A stretch of 15,803 bases of DNA, from contig JAJYNP010000355.1 in NCBI GenBank assembly GCA_021786265.1, positions 1-15,803 of the forward strand, given 5' to 3'. Below are positions 5,697 to 12,706 of the stretch, piece after piece. A model generated the notes under the pieces. It ran no database searches and was not told the DNA's origin. It worked only from the letters and a program-made list of their open reading frames with translations. The stretch is from Chloroflexota bacterium. Lineage in GTDB: Bacteria; Chloroflexota; Limnocylindria; Limnocylindrales; CSP1-4. Numbering within the stretch: the first letter of the stretch is position 1; every line of letters begins with the position of its first letter. The translations under genes were made by a program, and so were the position numbers.

Positions 5697-6062
5697 ATGT
5701 CCGTCGTGGAACAACTGCATCGGGCCATCGCCTACGCGGCGGTCGCGGGAACCTTGCTGGCGCTCGGGTGGACGGTCGCGGTCCTGCTGACCGGGCGGGG
5801 AGGGGGACAGCGGCTCGAATCGCTCCAGTCGGCGGTGGTCGGCATCGTCGCGATCGGGGCCGTGGTGGGCCTGGTCCTGTTGCTGACCGGTCACGCGCCC
5901 CACGACCAGATTCACATCCTCTACGGCTTCCTCGTGGTGGCCGCGATCCCCTTCGCCAAGTCGTTCGGCGCGCGGGTCTCGCCGCGCGGGCGCCTGGCCC
6001 TGGGCGTGGTGGGCCTGGTGGCGGTGGGGCTCTTCCTGCTCCGTCTCTTCATGACGGGCTGA
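5697..6062 (+). CDS. Small four-helix membrane protein, function unknown
   Basis: A 121-residue hydrophobic protein with four probable membrane spans: about residues 9-32, 44-64, 71-88 and 98-119. The loop TGHAPHDQIHILYG (64-77) puts three histidines and an acidic residue between spans 2 and 3, a possible ligand site, but I do not recognise the family. G/C-biased third positions fit a real gene. The start is uncertain: the ATG at 5697 has only a weak purine stretch before it, and a GTG at 5706 (also in frame) would lie 7 bases after CATCAT. It is divergent from mutY, with 86 bp between the start codons. About 190 bases of GC-rich non-coding sequence follow. Confidence 0.6.
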   Translation: MSVVEQLHRAIAYAAVAGTLLALGWTVAVLLTGRGGGQRLESLQSAVVGIVAIGAVVGLVLLLTGHAPHDQIHILYGFLVVAAIPFAKSFGARVSPRGRLALGVVGLVAVGLFLLRLFMTG

Positions 6063-6256
6063 CACCCGACGACGGGCCGACGCGATGCCGGGAAGCCCGT
6101 GGCCGTGGCGCCGGCCTGCGTCGCCGGAGCTCGCGTTGCCGGCGGGCGCCGGCGGAGCTCGTGTCACTCGCGTCGTCGGTTCACCGAGCCCCACCTGCGC
6201 CCTGCGCCCGGTTCGGGGATGATGGCGGTGTCTGAACGCTACCGAGGGGGTCTCCG

Positions 6257-6892
6257 ATGAAGATCGCGATCCTGGGCGCCGGGAACGTTGGCAGGGCACT
6301 CGCGCGGTCGACCACGCGAGCGGGCCACGATGTCGTGTTGAGCTCCCCGAATCCCGCGGCGGCCCAGGGTGTCGCTGCGGTCATCGGCGCACGCGTGGCG
6401 GCGTCCAACGCGGAGGCGGTCAGTGGTGCCGAGGTCGTGATCCTCGCGGTCCCCACCGCCGTGGTCGCCGACGTGGTGTCCGACCTCCGATCCTCCCTCG
6501 AGGGCAGGATCGTGGTGGACGTCACCAACCGCCCCACGCCCGATCCCGAAGGGAAGCGCACCACATCGATCGCGGAGGAGCTGCAGGCACTGGCCCCGCA
6601 GGCGCGGATCGTGAAGGCGTTCAACACTGCCTTCGCCGCGCGCCAGGAGGACCCGACCCTGGATGACACGCGAGCGGACGCCTACGTCGCGGCCGATGAC
6701 CAGGACGCGAAGCAGCAGGTCCTCCGGCTGGCCGAATCGATCGGCTTCCGGCCTATCGACGTCGGTCCGCTGGCGCAGGCCCGGACGCTCGAGGGCATGG
6801 CGTGGATCCACATCAGCCTCCAGATGCAGCACCAGTGGCCCTGGCAGAGCGCCTGGAAGATCGTGGGGCCCACGGGACAGTCGGAGGGCTGA
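6257..6892 (+). CDS. F420-dependent NADP reductase-like NAD(P)-binding protein
   Basis: A 211-residue Rossmann-fold oxidoreductase of the NADPH-dependent F420 reductase group (COG2085). The N-terminal MKIAILGAGNVGRALAR carries GxGxxG at residues 7-12. VILAVPTAVV (61-70), VVDVTNRPTPD (86-96) and IVKAFNT (118-124) are family landmarks. Archaeal Fno passes hydride between NADP+ and coenzyme F420, but many bacterial relatives have not been shown to use F420 and I cannot settle this from sequence. The ATG is preceded by GAGGGGG (6244-6250), spaced 6 bases. PEP carboxylase starts 5 bases after the stop, and its ribosome site lies in the last codons here, so the two form an operon. A metabolic link between them is not obvious. 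Confidence 0.8.
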   Translation: MKIAILGAGNVGRALARSTTRAGHDVVLSSPNPAAAQGVAAVIGARVAASNAEAVSGAEVVILAVPTAVVADVVSDLRSSLEGRIVVDVTNRPTPDPEGKRTTSIAEELQALAPQARIVKAFNTAFAARQEDPTLDDTRADAYVAADDQDAKQQVLRLAESIGFRPIDVGPLAQARTLEGMAWIHISLQMQHQWPWQSAWKIVGPTGQSEG

Positions 6893-6897
6893 CCGGC

Positions 6898-9855
6898 GTG
6901 CCGCGCCCCAACCAGGCCGTCCGCGCCGAGCCGAGAGGGATCGGGAGCGCGGGTGCCTCGGAGCCGCTCCGGCGCGAGGTCCGGCTGCTCGGCTCGCTCC
7001 TCGGGCAGGTGCTCGTCGAGCAGGGCGGCCCGGAGCTCCTCGACCTGGTCGAGCGGGTGCGCGGCCGCACGATCTCGCTCCGCGCGAAGCCGGACCCGGA
7101 GGAGCGGCGGCGGCTCGGCGAGGAGCTCGATGGTCTCGATCTCGAGACGGCCGAGCGCCTGGCCCGCGCGTTCACCCGCTACTTCCAGCTGGTGAACCTG
7201 GCCGAGGAGAAGCAGCGCGTGCGCGCCCTGCGCCGCCGCGAACGGGCATCGCCCGAGGGTTTCGTCGGGGAGAGCCTCGGGGCCGCCATCCGGGAGCTCG
7301 CCACCCTGGGCTGGGATCGCGGTCGCATCGAGTCCCTGCTCGCCAGCCTGTCGATCTACCCGGTGCTGACCGCGCATCCCACGGAGGCCCGCCGCCGGAC
7401 GCTGCTCGTCGCCCTTCGCCGCGTCTACGACCTGCTGGACCGGCTGGACGACCCGCGGCTCCCACCCCGGGAGGACCGCGAAGTGCGGCGTCGGCTCCGG
7501 GAGGCCATCACGATCCTCTGGCAGACCGACGACCTGCGGGACGTGCGGCCGTCGCCGCTGGACGAGGTCCGGTCGGCGATGGTCTTCTTCGACGCGACCC
7601 TCTTCGGGGTCGCGCCACGGGTGCTCCGGGCGCTCGATGCGGCGCTGGACATGGTGCCGGACACGGACGCGACCGGCGGGCCGGAGCAGGCGGACGAGAC
7701 GGACACGGCCCGACCGGTCCGCCTGGTGCAGCTGGATGGCGGGTCGGACGCTCGACGGACGGGGACGCGTCCGCCCCGCATGCCGCCCTTCCTGCACTGG
7801 GGAACCTGGATCGGCGGCGACCGGGACGGCAACCCGAACGTGACCGCCGCGGTCACGCGCGCCACGCTCCGGGTCCAGGCCGAACACGTCCTGCGGGCCT
7901 ACGAGCACGTGGCCGAACGGCTGCTGCAGACCGTCGCCATCTCGAGCACCCGTGCGCCGATCTCTCCGGCCCTGGAGGCGTGGCTGGCGTCGCATGCCGA
8001 GCGTCACCCGGAGGTGGCGCTGGAGCTGGGGCGCCGGTTTCCGGCAGAGCCGTACCGTCGTGCGTTCGGCTTCGTCGGGGAGCGGCTCCGCCACACGCGC
8101 GAGCGGCTCGTGCACGAGTGGCCGTCGCAGGACCCAGGGGCCGCGCCTGCACCGTGCGTCGGCGACGGGTACGCTTCCCCGGCCGAGCTGCTCGCGGATC
8201 TCCGGATGGTGCAGCAGTCGCTCTCGGCGGGGGGCGCGGGGCGGGTGGCCTGGGGCGAGGTGCAGGAGTTCGCGTGGCAGGTGCAGACGTTCGGCTTTCA
8301 CCTCGCCGAGCTGGAGATCCGCCAGCACGCGGCCGTGCACCAGGCCGCGCTGGGGCTGCTGCACGCCGGTGCAGGTGGCCGCGCCGAGGCGTCGCCAGGC
8401 GTGACCGTCGAGGAAGTGCTGGACACCTTCCGCGCGATCGCGGAGCTCCAGGCGAAGTTCGGCGCGGAGGCCTGCCGGCGGTACGTGATCAGCTTCACCC
8501 GGGCGCCCGAGGACGTCCTTGCCGTGCTGGAGCTGGCTAGCGCGGCCGACCCGTCGGGTGGGCTGGCTGGCCGCCTGGACGTGGTCCCGCTGTTCGAATC
8601 GCTCGACACGCTGCAGTCGGCCGGCGACCTGTTGCGGGCGCTCGTGCGCGACCCCGCCTACCGCGACCACCTGGCGCGCCGGGAGCGTCGCCAGGAGGTG
8701 ATGCTCGGCTACTCCGATTCGAACAAGGAGTCCGGCTTCCTGGCGGCGTCGTGGGCCCTCCACCGCGCGCAGGCCGACCTGGCCGCGGTGGCCACCGAGG
8801 AGGGGATCGAGCTGACGCTCTTCCACGGTCGGGGAGGGGCGATCGGGCGGGGAGGTGGCCCAACCAACCGCGCGATCCTGGCGATGGCCGCCGGCTCGGT
8901 GCGCGGCCGCCTGAAGCACACCGAGCAGGGCGAGGTGATCGCCGCGCACTACGGGAACCCGGCCATCGCGCTGCGCCAGCTGGAGCAGGCGGCGCATGCC
9001 GTGATCGGGGCCTCGACGCCGGAACACGACCGCCGCGTGGCGGAGGCCGCGGAGCGCTGGGGACCGGCGATGGACGAGCTCGCCGAGGTGGCCCGGGGAG
9101 CGTACCGGTCCCTGGTCTGGGAGGAGCCCGGGTTCGCCGGATACTTCGCGGCGGCCACGCCGATTGCCGAGATCTCCGGGCTCAACCTGGGGTCGCGGCC
9201 GGCCGCACGGGCACGTGCCGCGGCCGAGGGCGACGAAGGGCCAGGACCCGCCGCGCCGGGGGAGCGCGCCGCGCGGTGGGTCGCCCCGGGCGAGCGGCCT
9301 GCCCCGGACACCCCCTCCCTCGATGCCCTCCGCGCGATCCCCTGGGTGTTCGCCTGGTCGCAGAGCCGGGCCTTCGTGCCGGGCTGGTACGGCCTCGGCA
9401 CGGCGCTCGACACCTTCGTCCACCGGCACGGAGACGCCGGGCTGCGGGACCTGCGCGCGATGTACGAGGTGTGGCCGTTCTTCACTTCCACCCTGGACAA
9501 CGCCGAGATGGTGCTCGCGAAGGTGGACCTGGGGGTCGCCGCCTCGTACGCGGCCCTGGCGCGCGGCGTGCCGGACGCAGACCGGCTCTGGGACGCGATC
9601 CGGCTCGAGTACGAGCGGAGCGTGACCGGCCTGCTCGCCGTCACCGGTCGAGCGCGCCTCCTCGACGGATCGCCCGTCGTCCAGCGGAGCATCGAACTGC
9701 GCAACCCCTACGTCGAGCCACTGAGCGAGGTGCAGGTCAGGCTCCTCGCCCGCCTGCGCGCCCTGCCGGTCGGGGACCCCGAGCGCGAGCGGATCCTGCG
9801 CGTGGTGCAGCTCACCGTGAACGGCGTCGCGGCGGGGTTGCAGGGGACCGGCTGA
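6898..9855 (+). CDS. ppc: Phosphoenolpyruvate carboxylase
   Basis: A 985-residue cytoplasmic enzyme that carboxylates PEP with bicarbonate to oxaloacetate, replenishing the citric acid cycle. All key motifs are present: VLTAHPTEARR with catalytic H160, GTWIGGDRDGNPNVT (302-316), GYSDSNKESG (604-613), FHGRGGAIGRGGGPTNR with H643 and R645, LKHTEQGEV (672-680), then IPWVFAWSQSR, and VNGVAAGLQGTG at the C-terminus, where the usual ending is a variant of QNTG. It is longer than the common 880-960 residues owing to two hydrophilic inserts, about 250-293 and 768-805. The GTG at 6898 was chosen because GGAGGG (6883-6888) lies 9 bases before it; the open frame extends upstream only as a shadow of the preceding gene. 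Allosteric control by acetyl-CoA or aspartate is usual in bacteria but not tested here. Confidence 0.97.
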   Translation: MPRPNQAVRAEPRGIGSAGASEPLRREVRLLGSLLGQVLVEQGGPELLDLVERVRGRTISLRAKPDPEERRRLGEELDGLDLETAERLARAFTRYFQLVNLAEEKQRVRALRRRERASPEGFVGESLGAAIRELATLGWDRGRIESLLASLSIYPVLTAHPTEARRRTLLVALRRVYDLLDRLDDPRLPPREDREVRRRLREAITILWQTDDLRDVRPSPLDEVRSAMVFFDATLFGVAPRVLRALDAALDMVPDTDATGGPEQADETDTARPVRLVQLDGGSDARRTGTRPPRMPPFLHWGTWIGGDRDGNPNVTAAVTRATLRVQAEHVLRAYEHVAERLLQTVAISSTRAPISPALEAWLASHAERHPEVALELGRRFPAEPYRRAFGFVGERLRHTRERLVHEWPSQDPGAAPAPCVGDGYASPAELLADLRMVQQSLSAGGAGRVAWGEVQEFAWQVQTFGFHLAELEIRQHAAVHQAALGLLHAGAGGRAEASPGVTVEEVLDTFRAIAELQAKFGAEACRRYVISFTRAPEDVLAVLELASAADPSGGLAGRLDVVPLFESLDTLQSAGDLLRALVRDPAYRDHLARRERRQEVMLGYSDSNKESGFLAASWALHRAQADLAAVATEEGIELTLFHGRGGAIGRGGGPTNRAILAMAAGSVRGRLKHTEQGEVIAAHYGNPAIALRQLEQAAHAVIGASTPEHDRRVAEAAERWGPAMDELAEVARGAYRSLVWEEPGFAGYFAAATPIAEISGLNLGSRPAARARAAAEGDEGPGPAAPGERAARWVAPGERPAPDTPSLDALRAIPWVFAWSQSRAFVPGWYGLGTALDTFVHRHGDAGLRDLRAMYEVWPFFTSTLDNAEMVLAKVDLGVAASYAALARGVPDADRLWDAIRLEYERSVTGLLAVTGRARLLDGSPVVQRSIELRNPYVEPLSEVQVRLLARLRALPVGDPERERILRVVQLTVNGVAAGLQGTG

Positions 9856-9922
9856 CCGGCGCCGGCATGGTACCCGACCGCTGCGCTCGCGCCGGCGTCC
9901 CATGTGGCACGCTATGCGCGCC

Positions 9923-10750
9923 ATGACCCCCACCTCCGACCGTCCCGCGCGCCCGCAGTCGCCGCCAGGCGATCCGCCGCTGCCCGCCGAGGATCCGGCC
10001 CTGCGTGGCGAGCCGCTGGACCTCGACGAACTTGCCCTCCACTGGCGGGCCACGGCCGCGCGTGCCGCGATGACCGCGGAGGAGATGCGCGGTGCGGACC
10101 GCAAGGCACAGCTGATGGGCACGTCCGGGCGGTGGCTCATGGAGCAGGCGGGAGCCGCCACGGCGGCCGCGGTCCGCGCGCTGCTGGCGACCACGGATCG
10201 GCTCGCGAAGGGCCCCGTTCTGGTGCTGGTCGGCCCCGGCAACAACGGTGGCGATGGTTGCGTCGCGGCACGGTACCTCGCGCGGGCCGGCCACCGGGTC
10301 GCGGTGGTGCTCGTGGCGGCGGAGCCGCGCCCCACCACGCCAGATGCCGCGCGCAACTGGGATGCGCTGGCGAACGTGCCGGACGCGGAGCGGATCCACG
10401 CGCCGCAGGCGCGCGACCTGCAGATGCTCGGGCAGGGGATCGAGAAGGCCGCGGTCGTGGTGGACGCCCTGCTGGGTACCGGGGTGCGCGGGGAGCTGCG
10501 AGAGCCGATCCGCGGCGGAGTGGACCTCGTTCGCCGCGCGCGCGCCGCCGGTGTCCCGGTCCTGGCGGTCGACACGCCCACGGCGATCGACCTCACCAGC
10601 GGCGATGCCTCCGACCCGGTGGTCCGGGCCGACGTGACGGTCACGTTCCACCGGCCGAAGGTGGGGCTCCAGACCAGGAACGGGCGCGCGCTCGCAGGCC
10701 GGGTGCTCGTGGCGCCGATCGGGATCCCGGCCGATGCGGATCGCGCCTGA
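9923..10750 (+). CDS. NAD(P)H-hydrate epimerase (YjeF N-terminal domain)
   Basis: A 275-residue metabolite-repair enzyme that interconverts the R and S forms of hydrated NAD(P)H. The domain starts at MTAEEMRGADRKAQ (about residue 50) and includes LVGPGNNGGDGCVAARYLAR, the nucleotide-binding GNNGGDG motif, DALLGTGVRGELREPI and VDTPTAIDLTSGD, a divergent form of the usual VDIPSGxDxDTG. The ADP-dependent dehydratase domain found in bifunctional bacterial Nnr proteins is absent, and no such gene is in view. The first 48 residues are Pro/Ala-rich and may be disordered or not translated: possible starts are ATG 9902, 9914, 9923 and 10070, none with a good ribosome site. I chose 9923. A 22-base gap separates it from the next small gene, so they are probably co-transcribed. 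Confidence 0.82.
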   Translation: MTPTSDRPARPQSPPGDPPLPAEDPALRGEPLDLDELALHWRATAARAAMTAEEMRGADRKAQLMGTSGRWLMEQAGAATAAAVRALLATTDRLAKGPVLVLVGPGNNGGDGCVAARYLARAGHRVAVVLVAAEPRPTTPDAARNWDALANVPDAERIHAPQARDLQMLGQGIEKAAVVVDALLGTGVRGELREPIRGGVDLVRRARAAGVPVLAVDTPTAIDLTSGDASDPVVRADVTVTFHRPKVGLQTRNGRALAGRVLVAPIGIPADADRA

Positions 10751-10772
10751 TCGGACAGGGCAGGGGGATGCG

Positions 10773-11069
10773 ATGACGGGCACCGACGACGCGAACCGCC
10801 GGACCGGCGGCGGAGCCTCGGGATCCGCCGCGGCCAGTGCCGCGGGCAGCGCTGCGGGTTCCACCCAGGGGCGAGCCGTGCGCGACCGCCAGGTGCTGTT
10901 GCTGGCCGCCTTCTGCGTGGTGGTGGTGCTCGGGCTCCAGCTCCTGGGGATCGTCTTCCCGCCGTTCGCCGATGCGATCGGCCGGCCGCCGACCGTGATC
11001 GTCGCGCTGGTGGTGGTCACGGTGGTCGTGCTCGCCCGCGCCCTGTGGGCCTCGGTCCGCCGCGGATGA
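10773..11069 (+). CDS. Small two-helix membrane protein, function unknown
   Basis: A 98-residue protein. Residues 1-35 are a soluble, low-complexity Gly/Ala/Ser stretch. Two hydrophobic helices follow (about 42-64 and 72-93), separated by a short loop with PPFADAIGRPP, and the protein ends in RRG. No family is recognised. The ATG at 10773 has AGGGGG (10762-10767) 5 bases upstream. An earlier in-frame ATG at 10734 would overlap the epimerase gene and is less likely. Probably the last gene of the epimerase transcript. A 9-bp inverted repeat overlaps its stop codon. Confidence 0.6.
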   Translation: MTGTDDANRRTGGGASGSAAASAAGSAAGSTQGRAVRDRQVLLLAAFCVVVVLGLQLLGIVFPPFADAIGRPPTVIVALVVVTVVVLARALWASVRRG

Positions 11070-11092
11070 GGCGAGCGTGACCCCGGCGGACC
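11054..11092 (+). terminator. Weak candidate terminator hairpin
   Basis: GGTCCGCCG (11054-11062) and CGGCGGACC (11084-11092) are perfect 9-bp inverted arms around a 21-base loop. The left arm lies in the last codons of the small membrane protein, and the hairpin precedes the bkd promoter. There is no T-run, and the loop is long, so termination is only a possibility. Confidence 0.3.
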
Positions 11093-11121
11093 CGGTCGAC
11101 ACTCGCCACGTCCGGGATCGG

Positions 11122-11150
11122 TTGCGCCTGCCCGGGCGCGCCCGTACCAT
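11122..11150 (+). promoter_or_regulatory. Promoter of the branched-chain 2-oxoacid dehydrogenase operon
   Basis: TTGCGC (-35, 11122-11127) and TACCAT (-10, 11145-11150) are separated by exactly 17 bases. The expected transcription start is about 11157-11158, on a GTG codon that opens a 27-residue reading frame ahead of lpd. This is the best regular promoter in the window. No operator is recognised. Confidence 0.65.
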
Positions 11151-11157
11151 CGCCGAC

Positions 11158-11241
11158 GTGACCCGTCCCCACCGTCTGCCGTGGGACCCCCCGACACCGC
11201 GGACGTCCGCGGCGCCCATCCATCGCACAGGAGCGTGCTGA
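11158..11241 (+). CDS. Predicted leaderless leader peptide ahead of lpd (27 residues)
   Basis: A GTG lies 7 bases after the TACCAT -10 and opens 27 codons, starting MTRPHRLPWDPPTP and ending IHRTGAC, with TGA at 11239-11241, four bases before the GTG of lpd. The TACCAT-CGCCGAC-GTG arrangement is nearly identical to that of mutY, where the GTG begins the annotated protein, which supports translation here. The frame differs from that of lpd, so it is not a missed N-terminus. Because the ribosome site of lpd (AGGAG, 11229-11233) lies within its last codons, its translation could couple to or modulate lpd. There is no enrichment of branched-chain amino-acid codons, so classical attenuation by those amino acids is not suggested. 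Confidence 0.35.
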   Translation: MTRPHRLPWDPPTPRTSAAPIHRTGAC

Positions 11242-11245
11242 GACC

Positions 11246-12682
11246 GTGGCCGTTGGATCGTCCAACTCGTTCGACCTCGTCGTGCTCGGTGGCGGGACCG
11301 GTGGATACTCGGCCGCCTTCCGGGCCGCCCAGATGGGGCTGCGCACCGCGCTGGTCGAGGAGGCCCGGATCGGCGGCACCTGCCTCCACTGGGGCTGCAT
11401 CCCCACCAAGGCGATGCTCGAGTCGGCCGACCTGTACGCCCGCATCCGGGATGCCGCGACCTTCGGCCTGCGCGTCGGTGAGACCGGCGTCGACATGGGC
11501 GCGATCGCCCGGCGCCGCACGCAGGTGGTGGATCGCCTGACCAAGGGCCTGATGAGCCTCGTCAAGAAGAACCAGGTCGAGTTCGTGCGCGGGCACGGCG
11601 TGCTCGAGCGGGCCACCACGGTGCGGGTCGCGCTGGCCGGCGAGGACGGCACCCCCGGAGCGGGCGGGGAGCGGCTGCTCGATGCGACCGACGTGATCCT
11701 GGCCACCGGCAGCCGCGTGAAGAGCCTGCCCGGCCTGGTGCCGGACGGCACGCACATCGTGACCAGCGACGACGTGCTCCGCAGCGACACGCTGCCGAAG
11801 AGCCTGGTCGTGGTGGGCGCCGGCGCGGTCGGCGTGGAGTTCGCCTCCTTCTACCGCGACATGGGCGCCGAGGTGACCCTCCTCGAGTACCTGCCCTCGG
11901 TCGTGCCGCTGGAGGACGCGGAGGTGGGCCAGGTGCTGGAGCGCGCCTTCCGGCGCCGCGGCATCTCGGTGATGACCAGCGCCCGCTTCGACCCCGCGGC
12001 GGTCACCGTCGATGGCGACGGGGTGCGCCTGTCGGTCGGCCCGGAGGGCAAGGAACCGAAGGAGCTGCGTGCCGAGCAGATGCTGGTGGCCACCGGCCGC
12101 GCCGCCAACGTCGAGGGGATCGGCCTCGAGAAGACGCGCGCCGTGGTCGAGCGCGGGGTGGTGAAGGTCGACGGCCGCATGCGCACCGCCGAGCCGCATC
12201 TCTACGCCATCGGCGACCTGGTGGGTGGACTGCTCCTCGCCCACGTCGCCGCGCACGAGGGGATCGCCGCGGTCGAGGCGATCTGCGGTCTCGAGCCGCA
12301 CCCCATCGACTACACGGTCATGCCCCGGGCAACCTACTCGCGGCCACAGATCGCGTCGATTGGCCGCTCGGAGCAGGAGCTCCAGCGGGACGGCGTCCCC
12401 TACACGGTCGGCAAGTTCCCCTGGACCGCCAACGCCAAGGCGCTCATCGGCGGCGAGTACGACGGGTTCGCCAAGATGCTCGCGCACGCCGAGACCGACC
12501 AGGTCCTGGGGGTCCACCTCGTGGGCCCCCACGTGACCGACCTGATCGCCGAGCCGAGCGTGGGCATGCTCCTCGAGTCCACCGCGTGGGAGATCGCCTC
12601 GGCCGTGCATCCGCACCCCACGCTCTCCGAGGCGATCGGCGAGGCCGCCATGGCGGTCGCCGGGCGCTCGATCAACTTCTAG
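11246..12682 (+). CDS. lpd: Dihydrolipoyl dehydrogenase (E3 of the branched-chain 2-oxoacid dehydrogenase)
   Basis: A 478-residue FAD flavoenzyme that reoxidises the dihydrolipoyl arm of E2 and passes electrons to NAD+. In order: FAD-binding VVLGGGTGGYSAA (residues 12-24), the redox disulfide GGTCLHWGCIPTK with C46 and C51, the NAD-binding VVVGAGAVGVEFAS, YAIGDLVGG for FAD, and the dimer-domain HPHPTLSE with the catalytic pair H457 and E462. Length is normal. It is the first full gene of the operon lpd-bkdAA-bkdAB-bkdB, as in Bacillus. The GTG at 11246 follows AGGAG at 11229-11233 at a long 12-base spacing, and the stop of the upstream 27-codon frame is 4 bases away, so translational coupling may help. 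The same E3 might also serve other 2-oxoacid complexes. Confidence 0.93.
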   Translation: MAVGSSNSFDLVVLGGGTGGYSAAFRAAQMGLRTALVEEARIGGTCLHWGCIPTKAMLESADLYARIRDAATFGLRVGETGVDMGAIARRRTQVVDRLTKGLMSLVKKNQVEFVRGHGVLERATTVRVALAGEDGTPGAGGERLLDATDVILATGSRVKSLPGLVPDGTHIVTSDDVLRSDTLPKSLVVVGAGAVGVEFASFYRDMGAEVTLLEYLPSVVPLEDAEVGQVLERAFRRRGISVMTSARFDPAAVTVDGDGVRLSVGPEGKEPKELRAEQMLVATGRAANVEGIGLEKTRAVVERGVVKVDGRMRTAEPHLYAIGDLVGGLLLAHVAAHEGIAAVEAICGLEPHPIDYTVMPRATYSRPQIASIGRSEQELQRDGVPYTVGKFPWTANAKALIGGEYDGFAKMLAHAETDQVLGVHLVGPHVTDLIAEPSVGMLLESTAWEIASAVHPHPTLSEAIGEAAMAVAGRSINF

Positions 12683-12706
12683 GGCGTCCTGCAGGGGAGG
12701 GCCACG

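Noticed and set aside
6063..6256. GC-rich repeats and short inverted repeats between the small membrane protein and the F420-reductase-like gene
   Set aside because: Arms of 6 bases with long loops and scattered GCCGGC words are expected at this base composition. No frame with coding bias was found in this gap.
9902..9922. Leaderless -10 for the epimerase gene (GCTATG or CACGCT region)
   Set aside because: Neither hexamer fits TANNNT at 6-7 bases from any of the candidate starts, so it does not meet the pattern seen elsewhere.
6682..10644. A 1320-codon open frame antisense to PEP carboxylase and the epimerase
   Set aside because: It is the codon-bias shadow of ppc in very GC-rich DNA. The translated sequence is Arg/Ala/Gly/Pro-rich without domain motifs, while the plus frame has a complete set of PEP carboxylase motifs.
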